From: Methyloligella solikamskensis
Lineage (GTDB): Bacteria > Pseudomonadota > Alphaproteobacteria > Rhizobiales > Methyloligellaceae
DNA: 64,000 nt
Assembly (NCBI RefSeq): GCF_042676065.1
Contig: NZ_JBHTJO010000001.1
Coordinates: 1,364,001-1,428,000 of the forward strand
Direction of reading: 5' to 3'
The notes under the pieces were generated by a model. It did not search any database, was not told the origin of the DNA, and was given only the letters and a program-made list of their open reading frames with translations. A program made the position numbers and the translations under genes. This document shows positions 45,670 to 56,529 of this stretch, in pieces. Within the stretch, counting starts at the first letter, position 1. Each line of letters begins with the position of its first letter.

Positions 45670-46553
45670 TCGCTATCCCGCGATAGCCGGGCGATGAGGC
45701 TGGATGTGTCCCAGCGGCCGCCGCCCATCTTCTGCACATCGGCGTAGAACTGATCGACCAGAGCGGCCACGGGGAGCTGGGCGCCGTTGCGCCGGGCCTC
45801 GTCGAGCAGGATGGCGAAGTCCTTGCGCATCCAGTCGACGGCGAAGCCGAATTCAAATTCGCCCTTGCTCATGGTCTCCCAGCGATTGTCCATCTGCCAG
45901 GATTGGGCGGCGCCCTTGGAGATCGTCTCGATGACCTTGGGGATATCGAGCTCGGCGCGCTCGGCGAAATGGAGCGCTTCGGACAGGCTTTGGACGAGGC
46001 CTGCGATGCAGATCTGATTGACCATCTTGGTAAGCTGGCCGGCGCCGGCGGGCCCGATCAGGGTCGCCTGCTTGGCGTAGGTGTCGATGACGGGCTTGGC
46101 GCGGTCGAAATCCGCTTCCTCGCCACCGATCATCACGGTCAGCGCGCCGTTCTCCGCGCCCGCCTGACCGCCTGAGACCGGCGCATCCAGGAAGCCCGCG
46201 CCTTTTTCCTTGGCTGCTTCGGCAAGCTCCCGGGCGATCTCGGCCGAAGCCGTGGTGTGGTCGACGAAGATCGCGCCTTTGCCGAGGCCGTGAAAAGCGC
46301 CGTCCTCGCCAAGGGTGACCTGGCGGAGATCGTCGTCGTTGCCGACGCAGGCGAGCACGATATCGGCGCCTTCCGCGGCAGCCTTGGGCGTGGGGGCTGA
46401 GCGGCCGCCATACTGCTTTTCCCAGCGCTCTGCGGTCGCACCAGTGCGGTTATAGACGGTGACCTCGTGGCCAGCATTCTTGATGTGGCCGGCCATGGGA
46501 AAGCCCATGACGCCGAGGCCGATCCAGGCGATTTTCGGAGTGGTTTTGGTCAT
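45666..46553 (-). CDS. NAD(P)-dependent beta-hydroxyacid dehydrogenase (3-HIBADH family)
   Basis: Cytosolic dehydrogenase of 295 residues. It has the dinucleotide motif GLGVMGFPMAGH, the substrate-binding DAPVSGGQAGAENGALTVMIGG and the catalytic lysine in GAGQLTKMVNQ. These fit the 3-hydroxyisobutyrate dehydrogenase/tartronate-semialdehyde reductase/succinate-semialdehyde reductase superfamily; the exact substrate is not clear by eye. ATG 46553 is chosen over an upstream in-frame start at 46589. It overlaps the lrp stop on the other strand. Confidence 0.87.
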   Translation of the reverse strand: MTKTTPKIAWIGLGVMGFPMAGHIKNAGHEVTVYNRTGATAERWEKQYGGRSAPTPKAAAEGADIVLACVGNDDDLRQVTLGEDGAFHGLGKGAIFVDHTTASAEIARELAEAAKEKGAGFLDAPVSGGQAGAENGALTVMIGGEEADFDRAKPVIDTYAKQATLIGPAGAGQLTKMVNQICIAGLVQSLSEALHFAERAELDIPKVIETISKGAAQSWQMDNRWETMSKGEFEFGFAVDWMRKDFAILLDEARRNGAQLPVAALVDQFYADVQKMGGGRWDTSSLIARLSRDSD

Positions 46554-46678
46554 GGGCGCCACTCTGCCCCGACATTTTCCGCTTTCCAAGCACCGCGACC
46601 TGTTGCCGCGAGGTCACATGGGCTGTGGCCAATGCGCATGAAGATCATGCTGCTATGCACCTAATATGCTTGGGTTTT

Positions 46679-46699
46679 TAGGTCAATAAGCCTGACCTA
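46679..46699. promoter_or_regulatory. Inverted repeat TAGGTCA-N7-TGACCTA, possible operator
   Basis: Perfect 7-bp arms (46679-46685 and 46693-46699) separated by 7 bases lie in the divergent gap of the dehydrogenase gene and the exported YHS-like gene. The spacing and symmetry suit a dimeric regulator (for example FadR/GntR or GFRP-type). Neither regulator nor true target is known. Confidence 0.35.
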
Positions 46700-46844
46700 T
46701 CGATCTATAGAATTGTTTTTGCGAATGTTTTGACGCATCGCCCCCTCTTGCGCAACGCCAAAAAAGGCGCATCATTTCTTTTGCAGTGCAACATTCTTGG
46801 CGGGTTTTCCGATCACGGAGGCCGCGCACGAAAGAGAGGCTGCT

Positions 46845-47240
46845 ATGAAAAACCGCACGAGTTGGGTTTTGAGTCTGGCTCTTCTGGGCATCGCCTTCGG
46901 TGCCACAACGGGAAGGGCCGCGGCCGACGAGCTGAAACGCGTCGAATCGGCCGCCCTTGAGCGTTTCGCCATGCATTCCGGCTTCGAAGGTGGAATGTGG
47001 ACCCACTACGTCCCTGAGGATGTGAACGGCGAGTTCGAGAGCTACGATCCGATCGGGCTGATTGCCGGAAGCCTCATCAAGACCGACTGCTCGATCAGCT
47101 GGCAGGATGAGGATGGCAAGCTCTACTGCTTCGCCAGCACCGCGTCCCTGGGGCATTTCCAGGACTGGCCGCACACCAATGTGGAGAAGGCGCGCAAGGC
47201 CTGGACGACCCTGTCGGAGAACGTACCTCCCCAGTCCTAA
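46845..47240 (+). CDS. Exported YHS-like small protein, copy 1
   Basis: Protein of 131 residues with a signal peptide (cleavage near AAADE, residue 28). The mature part contains ESYDPIGLIAGSLIKTDCS, DGKLYCFASTASLGHFQDWP and a KARKAW tail, a pattern like the YHS domain (xDPVxx...GKxYxFxSxxxxxxFxxxP). It is a tandem paralogue of the next gene. ATG 46845 follows AAAGAGAGG. YHS domains often accompany metal or multidomain proteins; here a periplasmic, possibly metal-related role is only inferred. Two cysteines (TDCS and LYCF) could form a disulfide or a metal site. Confidence 0.75.
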   Translation: MKNRTSWVLSLALLGIAFGATTGRAAADELKRVESAALERFAMHSGFEGGMWTHYVPEDVNGEFESYDPIGLIAGSLIKTDCSISWQDEDGKLYCFASTASLGHFQDWPHTNVEKARKAWTTLSENVPPQS

Positions 47241-47321
47241 GCACTGGCGGCTGCGCTAAGATCAGGAGCAACCTTGTAATCCGCTCCCGCATTCTCCTCC
47301 TATAAGGGGAGGAAATGGGAG

Positions 47322-47768
47322 ATGGATATGACGCTCCAGAGATGGAAACGGACCGCCCTGTGCGCAGGGACCGCTTGTCTTTTGATCGGCTTCGCCGGGC
47401 CGGTTGCGCTGGCTGGTGATCCTGTCGAAGAGCAGGCTACGCCCGCGCAACGTGAGTATGAGATCCTGGACAACAAGACCGATTATCCGAAGCCGCCGAA
47501 AGTGCGCTCCACGGATACCGGCATTTGGAAGGCCGTCGTTCCCCACGGCGTGAAGGGCGAGTTCGACAGCTACGATCCGGTCGGGCTGATGGCCGGCGAT
47601 CTGATTAAGGCGGATTGCTCGCTCAACTGGCGCGACGAGAACGGTAAGCTCTACTGCTTCTCCAGCGGCACGTCCCTGGTCTATTTCAAGGATTGGCCGC
47701 AGCGGAATATCCGGAAGGCGCGTAAGGCCTATCACGAGCTCACCAAGGAGCCGAAGCCGGGCTCTTGA
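47322..47768 (+). CDS. Exported YHS-like small protein, copy 2
   Basis: Protein of 148 residues, paralogue of the preceding gene 81 bases upstream. It has a signal peptide (cleavage near ALAGD, residue 32), a 35-residue insert not in copy 1, then DSYDPVGLMAGDLIKADCS, NGKLYCFSSGTSLVYFKDWP and KARKAYHEL. The two genes align over about 80 residues, with the two Cys conserved. The pair should be one transcript. No homologue of known function comes to mind beyond the YHS resemblance. Confidence 0.75.
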   Translation: MDMTLQRWKRTALCAGTACLLIGFAGPVALAGDPVEEQATPAQREYEILDNKTDYPKPPKVRSTDTGIWKAVVPHGVKGEFDSYDPVGLMAGDLIKADCSLNWRDENGKLYCFSSGTSLVYFKDWPQRNIRKARKAYHELTKEPKPGS

Positions 47769-47783
47769 TCAGATAACAAAGCC

Positions 47784-47800
47784 GCGGGGCAGGGCCCCGC
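47784..47800 (+). terminator. Short GC hairpin after the YHS-like pair
   Basis: GCGGGGC (47784-47790) pairs with GCCCCGC (47794-47800) around a 3-base loop, between the end of the YHS-like gene and a convergent small gene. No T-run follows, so it may act on both strands as a weak or Rho-assisted stop. Confidence 0.35.
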
Positions 47801-47815
47801 AGGCCGAAGCGTCGT

Positions 47816-48058
47816 CTAGTGGATTTTGCCGGAGCGCATGTGCTGGCCCGCGAGGGCGTCGAGCATGTCGGTGTTGCCGTCCTCGCCGAACTCTGCCTCT
47901 GTCGCACCGAACTCGGTCGACGCCTCATCGCAGACGCCTTGCTCCGACCGCAGACATTGGGCGAGCAGCTCGAGCAGGGAGGCGTGCAGTTCGCGTTCGG
48001 CCTCGAGGCAGGGCGGATTCGCCGCCAGGAAAGCCAATATTTCTCCGTAATCCGGCAT
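47816..48058 (-). CDS. Small hypothetical protein
   Basis: Protein of 80 residues, acidic, with a Leu-rich helical stretch (LEAERELHASLLELLAQCL) and no signal peptide or known motif. The start ATG 48058 has GGGGG about 9 bases upstream and codon use fits the window, so it is probably real, but no family is recognised. It lies 66 bases after the DUF1045-like gene on the same strand and could be its operon partner. Confidence 0.5.
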   Translation of the reverse strand: MPDYGEILAFLAANPPCLEAERELHASLLELLAQCLRSEQGVCDEASTEFGATEAEFGEDGNTDMLDALAGQHMRSGKIH

Positions 48059-48124
48059 TTTCGGACCCCCGTCCTTGACCCCAGCCGACTCAAAGCATCG
48101 GGCAGAGCTGTGTCAGAACTGTGG

Positions 48125-48874
48125 TCAGCCGCCGAGCGGGTAGCGCTTCAGAAGCCGCAGCGGCGAGCGGCCGCCGGGATCGCCGAGCAGGGACAGGGCG
48201 TCGATCTCGATGCCCTCGGAGCAGATGTGCTCCAGCACGGGCGCGAGAGCCTCCGCGACTTGCTCGATTTGCGCCGGCTCCATGGGGCCGGTTAGCCGCA
48301 GGCAGAAGCGGAATTCGCTCATGACGTTCGCGTCGCCGAAGCTTTCCAGCAAGAGCCGCTGATAGGGGTTGAGCGTGCGGACGTCCCGCTCGTTCGGCTG
48401 GACCGGCTGACGGTCGTCGGCAAAGCCATCGAAGCCGCTGACGCATTGGGCCGCGAGCCAGTCGAGCGCTGGGTCGACCTGCTCGGCCCGGAGCACCAGA
48501 TAGCGCCCCTCGCGAGTGAGGGTGAGCGGCCCTGTCGCCACGGGCTTGCGGCGCTTGGCGAAGCTCTTCAGCCGGCTGCGCAGCGCATCCGGTCCCTTGC
48601 CTGGCCGGAGCGCGAAGGGCGCCTTGAGCATGGCGTGCAGACCGGGATAGCTGCCCGGCATGGCGGGCACCTTGGCGCCGCCATGGGTGCTGAGCCCTGC
48701 GCCGGAAAACGCATGCAGTGTGGAGCCGCCGCCGGCATAGCCGAACCAGGATCGGCTGAAGGCTGCCAGCGCGGTGTTTGGCTTGGGGGTGAAAGAGATG
48801 CCGTAGCGGGCGCATGCCTGCCGCGGCAGTGGGGCATCTTGTGGGTCGTATTCGACCGCCGCATGGTTCAACAT
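48125..48874 (-). CDS. DUF1045/2H phosphoesterase-like protein without the HxT motifs
   Basis: Protein of 249 residues resembling DUF1045, a 2H-phosphoesterase-like family often found in phosphonate (phn) clusters. The N-terminal ARYGISFTPKPNTALAAFSRSWFG and the LHAMLKAPFALRPGKG and TLNPYQRLLLESFGD segments fit. Active members have two HxT motifs; here they read His80-Ala-Met82 and Cys191-Leu-Arg193 in EFRFCLRLTG, where relatives have FRFHMTLTG. Catalysis is therefore unlikely. ATG 48874 follows GGAAGGAAGCG; a longer start at 48937 is less supported. No phn gene is nearby. Possibly a binding or decayed protein. Confidence 0.72.
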   Translation of the reverse strand: MLNHAAVEYDPQDAPLPRQACARYGISFTPKPNTALAAFSRSWFGYAGGGSTLHAFSGAGLSTHGGAKVPAMPGSYPGLHAMLKAPFALRPGKGPDALRSRLKSFAKRRKPVATGPLTLTREGRYLVLRAEQVDPALDWLAAQCVSGFDGFADDRQPVQPNERDVRTLNPYQRLLLESFGDANVMSEFRFCLRLTGPMEPAQIEQVAEALAPVLEHICSEGIEIDALSLLGDPGGRSPLRLLKRYPLGG

Positions 48875-49100
48875 GACGCTTCCTTCCTCGTTTTCGCGAT
48901 TTTGGTTTCCCCAAATCGCTGGCCTCCTTCCCTTCATACCGCGCGGCTATGGCAAGGCGGCGACAGGTTCTGGGCGAGATCGGGGCCGATGGGTGAAGGC
49001 TTGATGAAGGAGGCTCTGGCGCCGGCGCCAGACAAGGGCCGGCGGCGGTATCGGTGCGCCTAAGAACGGGCAAGAAAGAACAGGTGAGAAAGGAGACCGA

Positions 49101-49730
49101 ATGATCGAATTTTATACGTGGAGCACGCCCAACGGGCAGAAGGTCTCGATCATGCTGGAGGAGGTCGGACTCCCCTACAATGTGCACACGGTCAACATCC
49201 TGAAGGATGAGCAGTTCGACCCTGAATTCCTCGCCATCTCGCCCAACAACAAGATCCCGGCCATCCTGGATACGGAGAACGATCTGGCGCTGATGGAGTC
49301 GGGTGCCATTCTGCTCTATCTCGCCGAGAAGACCGGCAAGCTGTGGCCCCAGGAGAGCCCCGCGAAATGGGAGGTGATGCAGTGGCTGATGTGGCAGATG
49401 GGCGGCTTCGGGCCGATGCTCGGCCAGGCTCACCATTTCCTCTATTACAACAAGGGCAAATCCGATTACGCCGAGGAGCGTTACGCAGGCGAGGCGGCGC
49501 GGCTGTGGGGCGTCCTCGATAAGCGGCTCGCCGATCGTCCCTATGTTGCCGGCGACTATTCGGTGGCGGACATCTCTATATGGCCCTGGGCGACCCGCTA
49601 CGAGAGCCAGGCCATCGAGCCACAAAACTATCCCAATGTCGTGCGTTGGTACCGGGAGATCGCGGAGCGCCCTGCGGTGCAGCGCGGCTGGTTCGTGCCC
49701 GAGCGCGAGGAGGGGATCCCCATGCCGTAA
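49101..49730 (+). CDS. Glutathione S-transferase (YfcG/Ure2-like)
   Basis: Cytosolic transferase of 209 residues. The N-terminal thioredoxin-like domain has FYTWSTPNGQKVSIMLEEVGLPY and the glutathione-binding NNKIPAILD and ESGAILLYLAEKTG; the alpha-helical C-terminal domain has YSVADISIWPW. The active-site TPNG(Q) is as in YfcG-type disulfide-bond oxidoreductase GSTs. It is divergent from the DUF1045-like gene with a 226-base gap. Likely role in thiol redox metabolism. Confidence 0.9.
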   Translation: MIEFYTWSTPNGQKVSIMLEEVGLPYNVHTVNILKDEQFDPEFLAISPNNKIPAILDTENDLALMESGAILLYLAEKTGKLWPQESPAKWEVMQWLMWQMGGFGPMLGQAHHFLYYNKGKSDYAEERYAGEAARLWGVLDKRLADRPYVAGDYSVADISIWPWATRYESQAIEPQNYPNVVRWYREIAERPAVQRGWFVPEREEGIPMP

Positions 49731-49869
49731 GCTGGGGGCCGCTTCATTGGCGCTTCACGATGCTGTAGCATGGGCAAAAGACAACTGTAGGTATCCGATG
49801 CCGAGGATGAAGGAGCGGTTTGCGCATCTTACGCGCGGGCGCTCCGCAACGCTTAGAAGGAGTGCAGAT

Positions 49870-50376
49870 ATGAAAAGAGCGGCGATTGATCCTGCTGCTT
49901 CATGTTTCCCCGGCTTTGCTGGCATTGCGAAGCTGGCGTCCGTGGTGGCTGTCGCCTTCGCGCTCGCCGGACTGCTGGCGCCCAACCCGGCCTCGGCTCA
50001 AATTCTGAAACGCGGCGTGCAAGGCGGTGTCGCCGGCGCCGTGATCGGCGGTATCGCGGGCGGTAGCGATGGCATCGGCAAGGGTGCCGCCATCGGTGCC
50101 GGTGCCGGTCTCGCGGTGGGCGCTCTGGAGCGGGAGAGCAACCGCCGCCGGGCCTATGCCGCGCCGCCTCCGCCCCCGCCGGCCTATGGCGGTCAGCTCG
50201 TGGCGGACACTCAGGCGGCGCTGACCCGTCTCGGCTATCGGCCGGGTCCCATCGACGGCGTGATGGGGCCGGGCACCAGCAGCGCGATCCGGAACTATCA
50301 ATACGCCTATGGGCTGCCCGTGACCGGACGGCCGTCGCCGTCGCTGCTGGATCACATGTATTCCCGCGGCGGCTAG
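49870..50376 (+). CDS. Exported glycine-zipper protein with peptidoglycan-binding-like domain
   Basis: Protein of 168 residues. A signal peptide (about 18-44, cleavage near ASAQ) leads into a glycine zipper (GGVAGAVIGGIAGG, GKGAAIGAGAGLAVGAL), a Pro-rich linker (APPPPPPAY) and a peptidoglycan-binding domain (TQAALTRLGYRPGPIDGVMG...SSAIRNYQ). ATG 49870 is preceded by AAGGAG at ideal spacing, so translation should be strong. The gene begins a run of three exported-protein genes on the same strand, 25 bases before the caspase-like gene. Likely wall/envelope binding; exact role unknown. Confidence 0.85.
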   Translation: MKRAAIDPAASCFPGFAGIAKLASVVAVAFALAGLLAPNPASAQILKRGVQGGVAGAVIGGIAGGSDGIGKGAAIGAGAGLAVGALERESNRRRAYAAPPPPPPAYGGQLVADTQAALTRLGYRPGPIDGVMGPGTSSAIRNYQYAYGLPVTGRPSPSLLDHMYSRGG

Positions 50377-50401
50377 CCGAGACCGGCGCCTCGCCAACAT
50401 C

Positions 50402-51889
50402 ATGTCCTTCCGACCTTTCGCCTTCGCCGCTGTTCTGCTCGCCGCCTTCTTGGTGAGTGGGACAGCGGCGCGCGCGGCCACCTATGGGCTGGCGATCGGG
50501 GTCGACGACTATGACCGCGGAGACCTCCACGGCGCGGTGGCCGATGCGAAGGCCATCGCTGCCGGGCTGGACGATGCGGGGGCTGCGAAGGTCGATCTCC
50601 TCACGGGCAAAAAGGCCAGCGTAGATTCCGTGAAAAGCGCGTGGACGGCGCTCTTGGATGGCGCCGACTATGGCGACGTCATCGTGCTCTCTTTCGCCGG
50701 CAAGGGCGATCTTGGAGAGAACGGGCCCGTCTATCTCTTCGGCGATGGCGGGGCGCTTCCGCGCAAGACTGTTCTCGATTGGGCGCGCGCGGCGGAAGAG
50801 AAGGGCGTGAAGCTGCTCTTCATCGGCGATGCCAGTTTCGCCGGCGGGCTTGAACGGCCTTATCCCAAAGATCTCGTGGGCTTGCGCCAATCCGGCGAGA
50901 CGTCGGGCGAATCCGCTCAAAGTGGTGTTCAGCCGGAAAACGACTTCTCCAAAGCCACGTTTGCCTACGGCGCGCCCGCCGGCAAAGCCGTGCCCGAGCT
51001 TCGGATCGGTGACGGGACCCGCGGCGGTTTGAGCTGGGCTTTCGTCCAGGCGCTCTCCGGTGCGGCGGAGGAGGATTCCGACGGGCTCCTCAGCGATCAC
51101 GAACTCGCCGTCTATCTGCCGCTCGCCGTCGGTGCGCTCACCGAGGGACAGCAGCAGGTTCAGGTTCTGCCGCGCCGCTCTCGGCCCATGACGCTTTTTC
51201 CAACCGGCGCAGGCGGATCCAATGAAGCGCTGGCGGAGACCCCCTTGCGTCTTGCCGTGGTCGGCGGCGAGGCGGCGGTGATCGGCGACTTTCCCGATGT
51301 GGAGATCGTCGAGGATCCGAAAGACGCGGAGCTGATCTGGTCGGTGGCCGACGAGATCCTCACCCACCGCATCGGCGGTGTGGTGGCGAGCGGCGTCGAT
51401 GCGGACGCCCTTGGTAATGCGCTCGCCAAATGGTCGACGCTCGACTGGCTGGTAGCGCGGACCGCGCGGGGCCCGGTGCATACGGATCTGGTGAGCGGGC
51501 CAGCGCGGTTGCAGTCAGGGGCGCGGGCGCAGATCGAGATCTTGCCCGGTCGCTATCCTATGCTCACGGTCTTCGATCTCGGACCCAAAGGGAATGTCGC
51601 GCCGATCATGCCCGCCAATGCAGAGCTGGCCGATAAGCCCCAGAACCGGCGCCATATCCACCAGATGTTTCAGGTGAGCGATGGGCCGGACGGTGCGCTC
51701 CACCGCATCGTGATCTTCTCCGATACGCCGCTCACCGGGCTTCACGATTCTCTGAAGGGCATGGAGGCGTCGGGAAAGACGGAAAATCTGCGCGCTGCGA
51801 TTCAGGACGCTCTGCCGCCGGAGGCCAAGGCCCAAGTGGGCATCCTGCCGATCTATACGGGGCCCGGCGCTTCGTCGCCGGCGGAGTAG
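50402..51889 (+). CDS. Exported caspase-fold protein lacking the catalytic dyad (pseudo-caspase)
   Basis: Protein of 495 residues with a signal peptide (cleavage near ARAAT, residue 26). Residues 27-155 follow the bacterial caspase-like p20 pattern: YGLAIGVDDYDR, LHGAVADAKAIAAGL, VIVLSFAGKGDLGENGPVYLF and LLFIGDASFAGGL. In active members the first block is S-G-H-G and the second is D-A-C-x-S/A-G; here Lys101 and Ser145 stand in place of His and Cys, so it should be inactive as a protease. Later residues (about 250-495) include GRYPMLTVFDLGPKGNVAPIMP, resembling the DUF4384-type C-terminal domain of such proteins. The ATG is 25 bases after the PG-binding gene. A scaffold or sensor role is possible. 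Confidence 0.78.
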   Translation: MSFRPFAFAAVLLAAFLVSGTAARAATYGLAIGVDDYDRGDLHGAVADAKAIAAGLDDAGAAKVDLLTGKKASVDSVKSAWTALLDGADYGDVIVLSFAGKGDLGENGPVYLFGDGGALPRKTVLDWARAAEEKGVKLLFIGDASFAGGLERPYPKDLVGLRQSGETSGESAQSGVQPENDFSKATFAYGAPAGKAVPELRIGDGTRGGLSWAFVQALSGAAEEDSDGLLSDHELAVYLPLAVGALTEGQQQVQVLPRRSRPMTLFPTGAGGSNEALAETPLRLAVVGGEAAVIGDFPDVEIVEDPKDAELIWSVADEILTHRIGGVVASGVDADALGNALAKWSTLDWLVARTARGPVHTDLVSGPARLQSGARAQIEILPGRYPMLTVFDLGPKGNVAPIMPANAELADKPQNRRHIHQMFQVSDGPDGALHRIVIFSDTPLTGLHDSLKGMEASGKTENLRAAIQDALPPEAKAQVGILPIYTGPGASSPAE

Positions 51890-51987
51890 GCGGTCCCTAG
51901 TTCGCTGCGAACCCCTTGGCATTTCTGCAATTTTGCCCCTAAGCTGACGGTTAACAAAGCGTTAACGCGTCTTTCCGGGGGTGATTC

Positions 51988-52599
51988 ATGTCCTGCTTCT
52001 CTTTGCGCGCATCCGTCTCGCGCCTGCTTGGTGCAGGCGCTGCCGGGGTCGCCTGTCTGCTGCTTGCCGCCGTTATCGCGCCGGCCAGCGGCCAAGCCGA
52101 CAGCCTCATGGAGCGGATGACCCGGCTGGCCCGGGCCGGGGAAACGGCCTGCGCCGATCCGTGGACCTATTCCCGCGGCCTCGACAAATGCATCTGCATC
52201 AAGGCCGGCTACAGCAAGCAATGGGGGCAGTGCCTGCCCATGGAGGCGGGCCAGTTGGCGGAGACATCCAAGGACGACAGCCCCGCTGTGACCTCCGCGT
52301 TGCCGCCGGAGACGACCGGCGCGCTTCCGGAGAAGAAGGCCCCAGCGCAGGCTGTGCAAGCGCCAGAGGATCCGGCCGCCGGCATGGAGAAGATCGCACG
52401 AGCGCAAGACTGCCTGTCGTCCCTCGGTCTCTACGAAGGGGCCATCGACGGGGAAGGGGGCAAGGCCACTTCGGCGGCCTATGGACGCTTCGCTAAGGCG
52501 CGCGGCCTGCCTCAGTCCGACGCTCTTACGAGCCTGCGGGCCCAGGCCGCGTTGCAGGGCGCGTGCGGCCAGCGCTGGGTCAGCGCCAAGGCGGAGTGA
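51988..52599 (+). CDS. Exported protein with PG-binding-like repeat
   Basis: Protein of 203 residues with a signal peptide (cleavage near GQAD, about 36), a Cys-rich segment (ETACADPWTYSRGLDKCICIKAGYSKQWGQC) with four or five cysteines for disulfides, a Pro/Ala/Glu-rich linker and a C-terminal region CLSSLGLYEGAIDGEGGKATSAAYGRFAKARGL, which echoes the fold of peptidoglycan-binding domains (LGYxxGxIDGxxGxxTxxA). It lies 98 bases after the caspase-like gene. Possible partner of the upstream two genes at the cell wall; function not known. Confidence 0.7.
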   Translation: MSCFSLRASVSRLLGAGAAGVACLLLAAVIAPASGQADSLMERMTRLARAGETACADPWTYSRGLDKCICIKAGYSKQWGQCLPMEAGQLAETSKDDSPAVTSALPPETTGALPEKKAPAQAVQAPEDPAAGMEKIARAQDCLSSLGLYEGAIDGEGGKATSAAYGRFAKARGLPQSDALTSLRAQAALQGACGQRWVSAKAE

Positions 52600-52615
52600 G
52601 CCAAAAGGCGTCTCG

Positions 52616-52996
52616 CTATTTCAGCCGTGCCTTCAGGGGCAGGGCGGCGAGCTCTTCCTTGACGACCACATTGGCGCGCTCTTCGGCCCGGCGATACGCC
52701 TGAACCACTGCGCGGCCTTCTTCGGTCACCTGCGCGCCGCCGCCCCGCGACCCGCCGGTCGCGGTCAGGATGAGCGGCTTGGCGAACATGTGATTCAGGG
52801 CGTCCACCAGAAGCCAGGCGCGGCGGTAGGACATGCCCATTTCGCGGCCGCCGGCGGAGATCGATCCGGTCCGGTCGATGGCTTCCAGCAGCTCAACCTT
52901 GCCCGGCCCGAGGACCAACCCGTCGCCCATGGGGATGCGCAGGCGCGGGAAGGGCTTCGCGGGCTTGGTCTTCGTTTGTGCTGAGTTGCCGCTCAC
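52616..52996 (-). CDS. ModE-type winged helix regulator (DNA-binding domain only)
   Basis: Regulator of 126 residues made only of the ModE N-terminal domain: LRIPMGDGLVLGPGKVELLEAIDRTGSISAGGREMGMSYRRAW is the winged helix-turn-helix, ending with NVVVKEELAALP. The C-terminal molybdate-binding (MOP) domain of full ModE is missing, as in many alphaproteobacterial ModE-like proteins. GTG 52996 is chosen because it leaves a short lead to the LRI segment; ATG 52930 is possible but would cut it. No mod transport genes are adjacent. It lies after the autotransporter gene on the same strand, past a terminator. Confidence 0.75.
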   Translation of the reverse strand: MSGNSAQTKTKPAKPFPRLRIPMGDGLVLGPGKVELLEAIDRTGSISAGGREMGMSYRRAWLLVDALNHMFAKPLILTATGGSRGGGAQVTEEGRAVVQAYRRAEERANVVVKEELAALPLKARLK

Positions 52997-53141
52997 GCTG
53001 CTGGTCCAGTTTCGGTCCTTCGGGCGGCGAACTATAGCAGCGCAGTCCTGGACCGTCCTCCGGAGGCGGCGGGACGTTCGGTACGTAGACGATGTCCGAG
53101 CCTGACGGCCGAAAGGGCAGGGAGTCCAAGAGCGGTCGCGC

Positions 53142-53171
53142 AAAAAAAGGGGCCGCTCGATTGAGCGGCCC
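53142..53171 (-). terminator. Rho-independent terminator of the autotransporter gene
   Basis: On the minus strand a 9-bp GC stem (arms GGGCCGCTC at 53150-53158 and GAGCGGCCC at 53163-53171, 4-base loop) is followed by a run of seven T (53142-53148). It lies about 30 bases past the autotransporter stop and clearly fits an intrinsic terminator. Confidence 0.8.
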
Positions 53172-53202
53172 TTAAGTTTGCAGGGTGGGGATCGGGAAAC
53201 GA

Positions 53203-56529
<3,327 letters not shown>

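Noticed and set aside
48090..49625. A 511-residue minus-strand open frame across the DUF1045 and GST genes
   Set aside because: It is a shadow frame with Arg/Ala/His-rich, low-complexity product, and it overlaps two genes with clear motifs and ribosome sites (48125-48874 and 49101-49730).
52616..52996. A molybdate regulatory system around the ModE-like protein
   Set aside because: The protein lacks the molybdate-binding domain and no mod or molybdoenzyme genes are in the window, so no specific role can be claimed.
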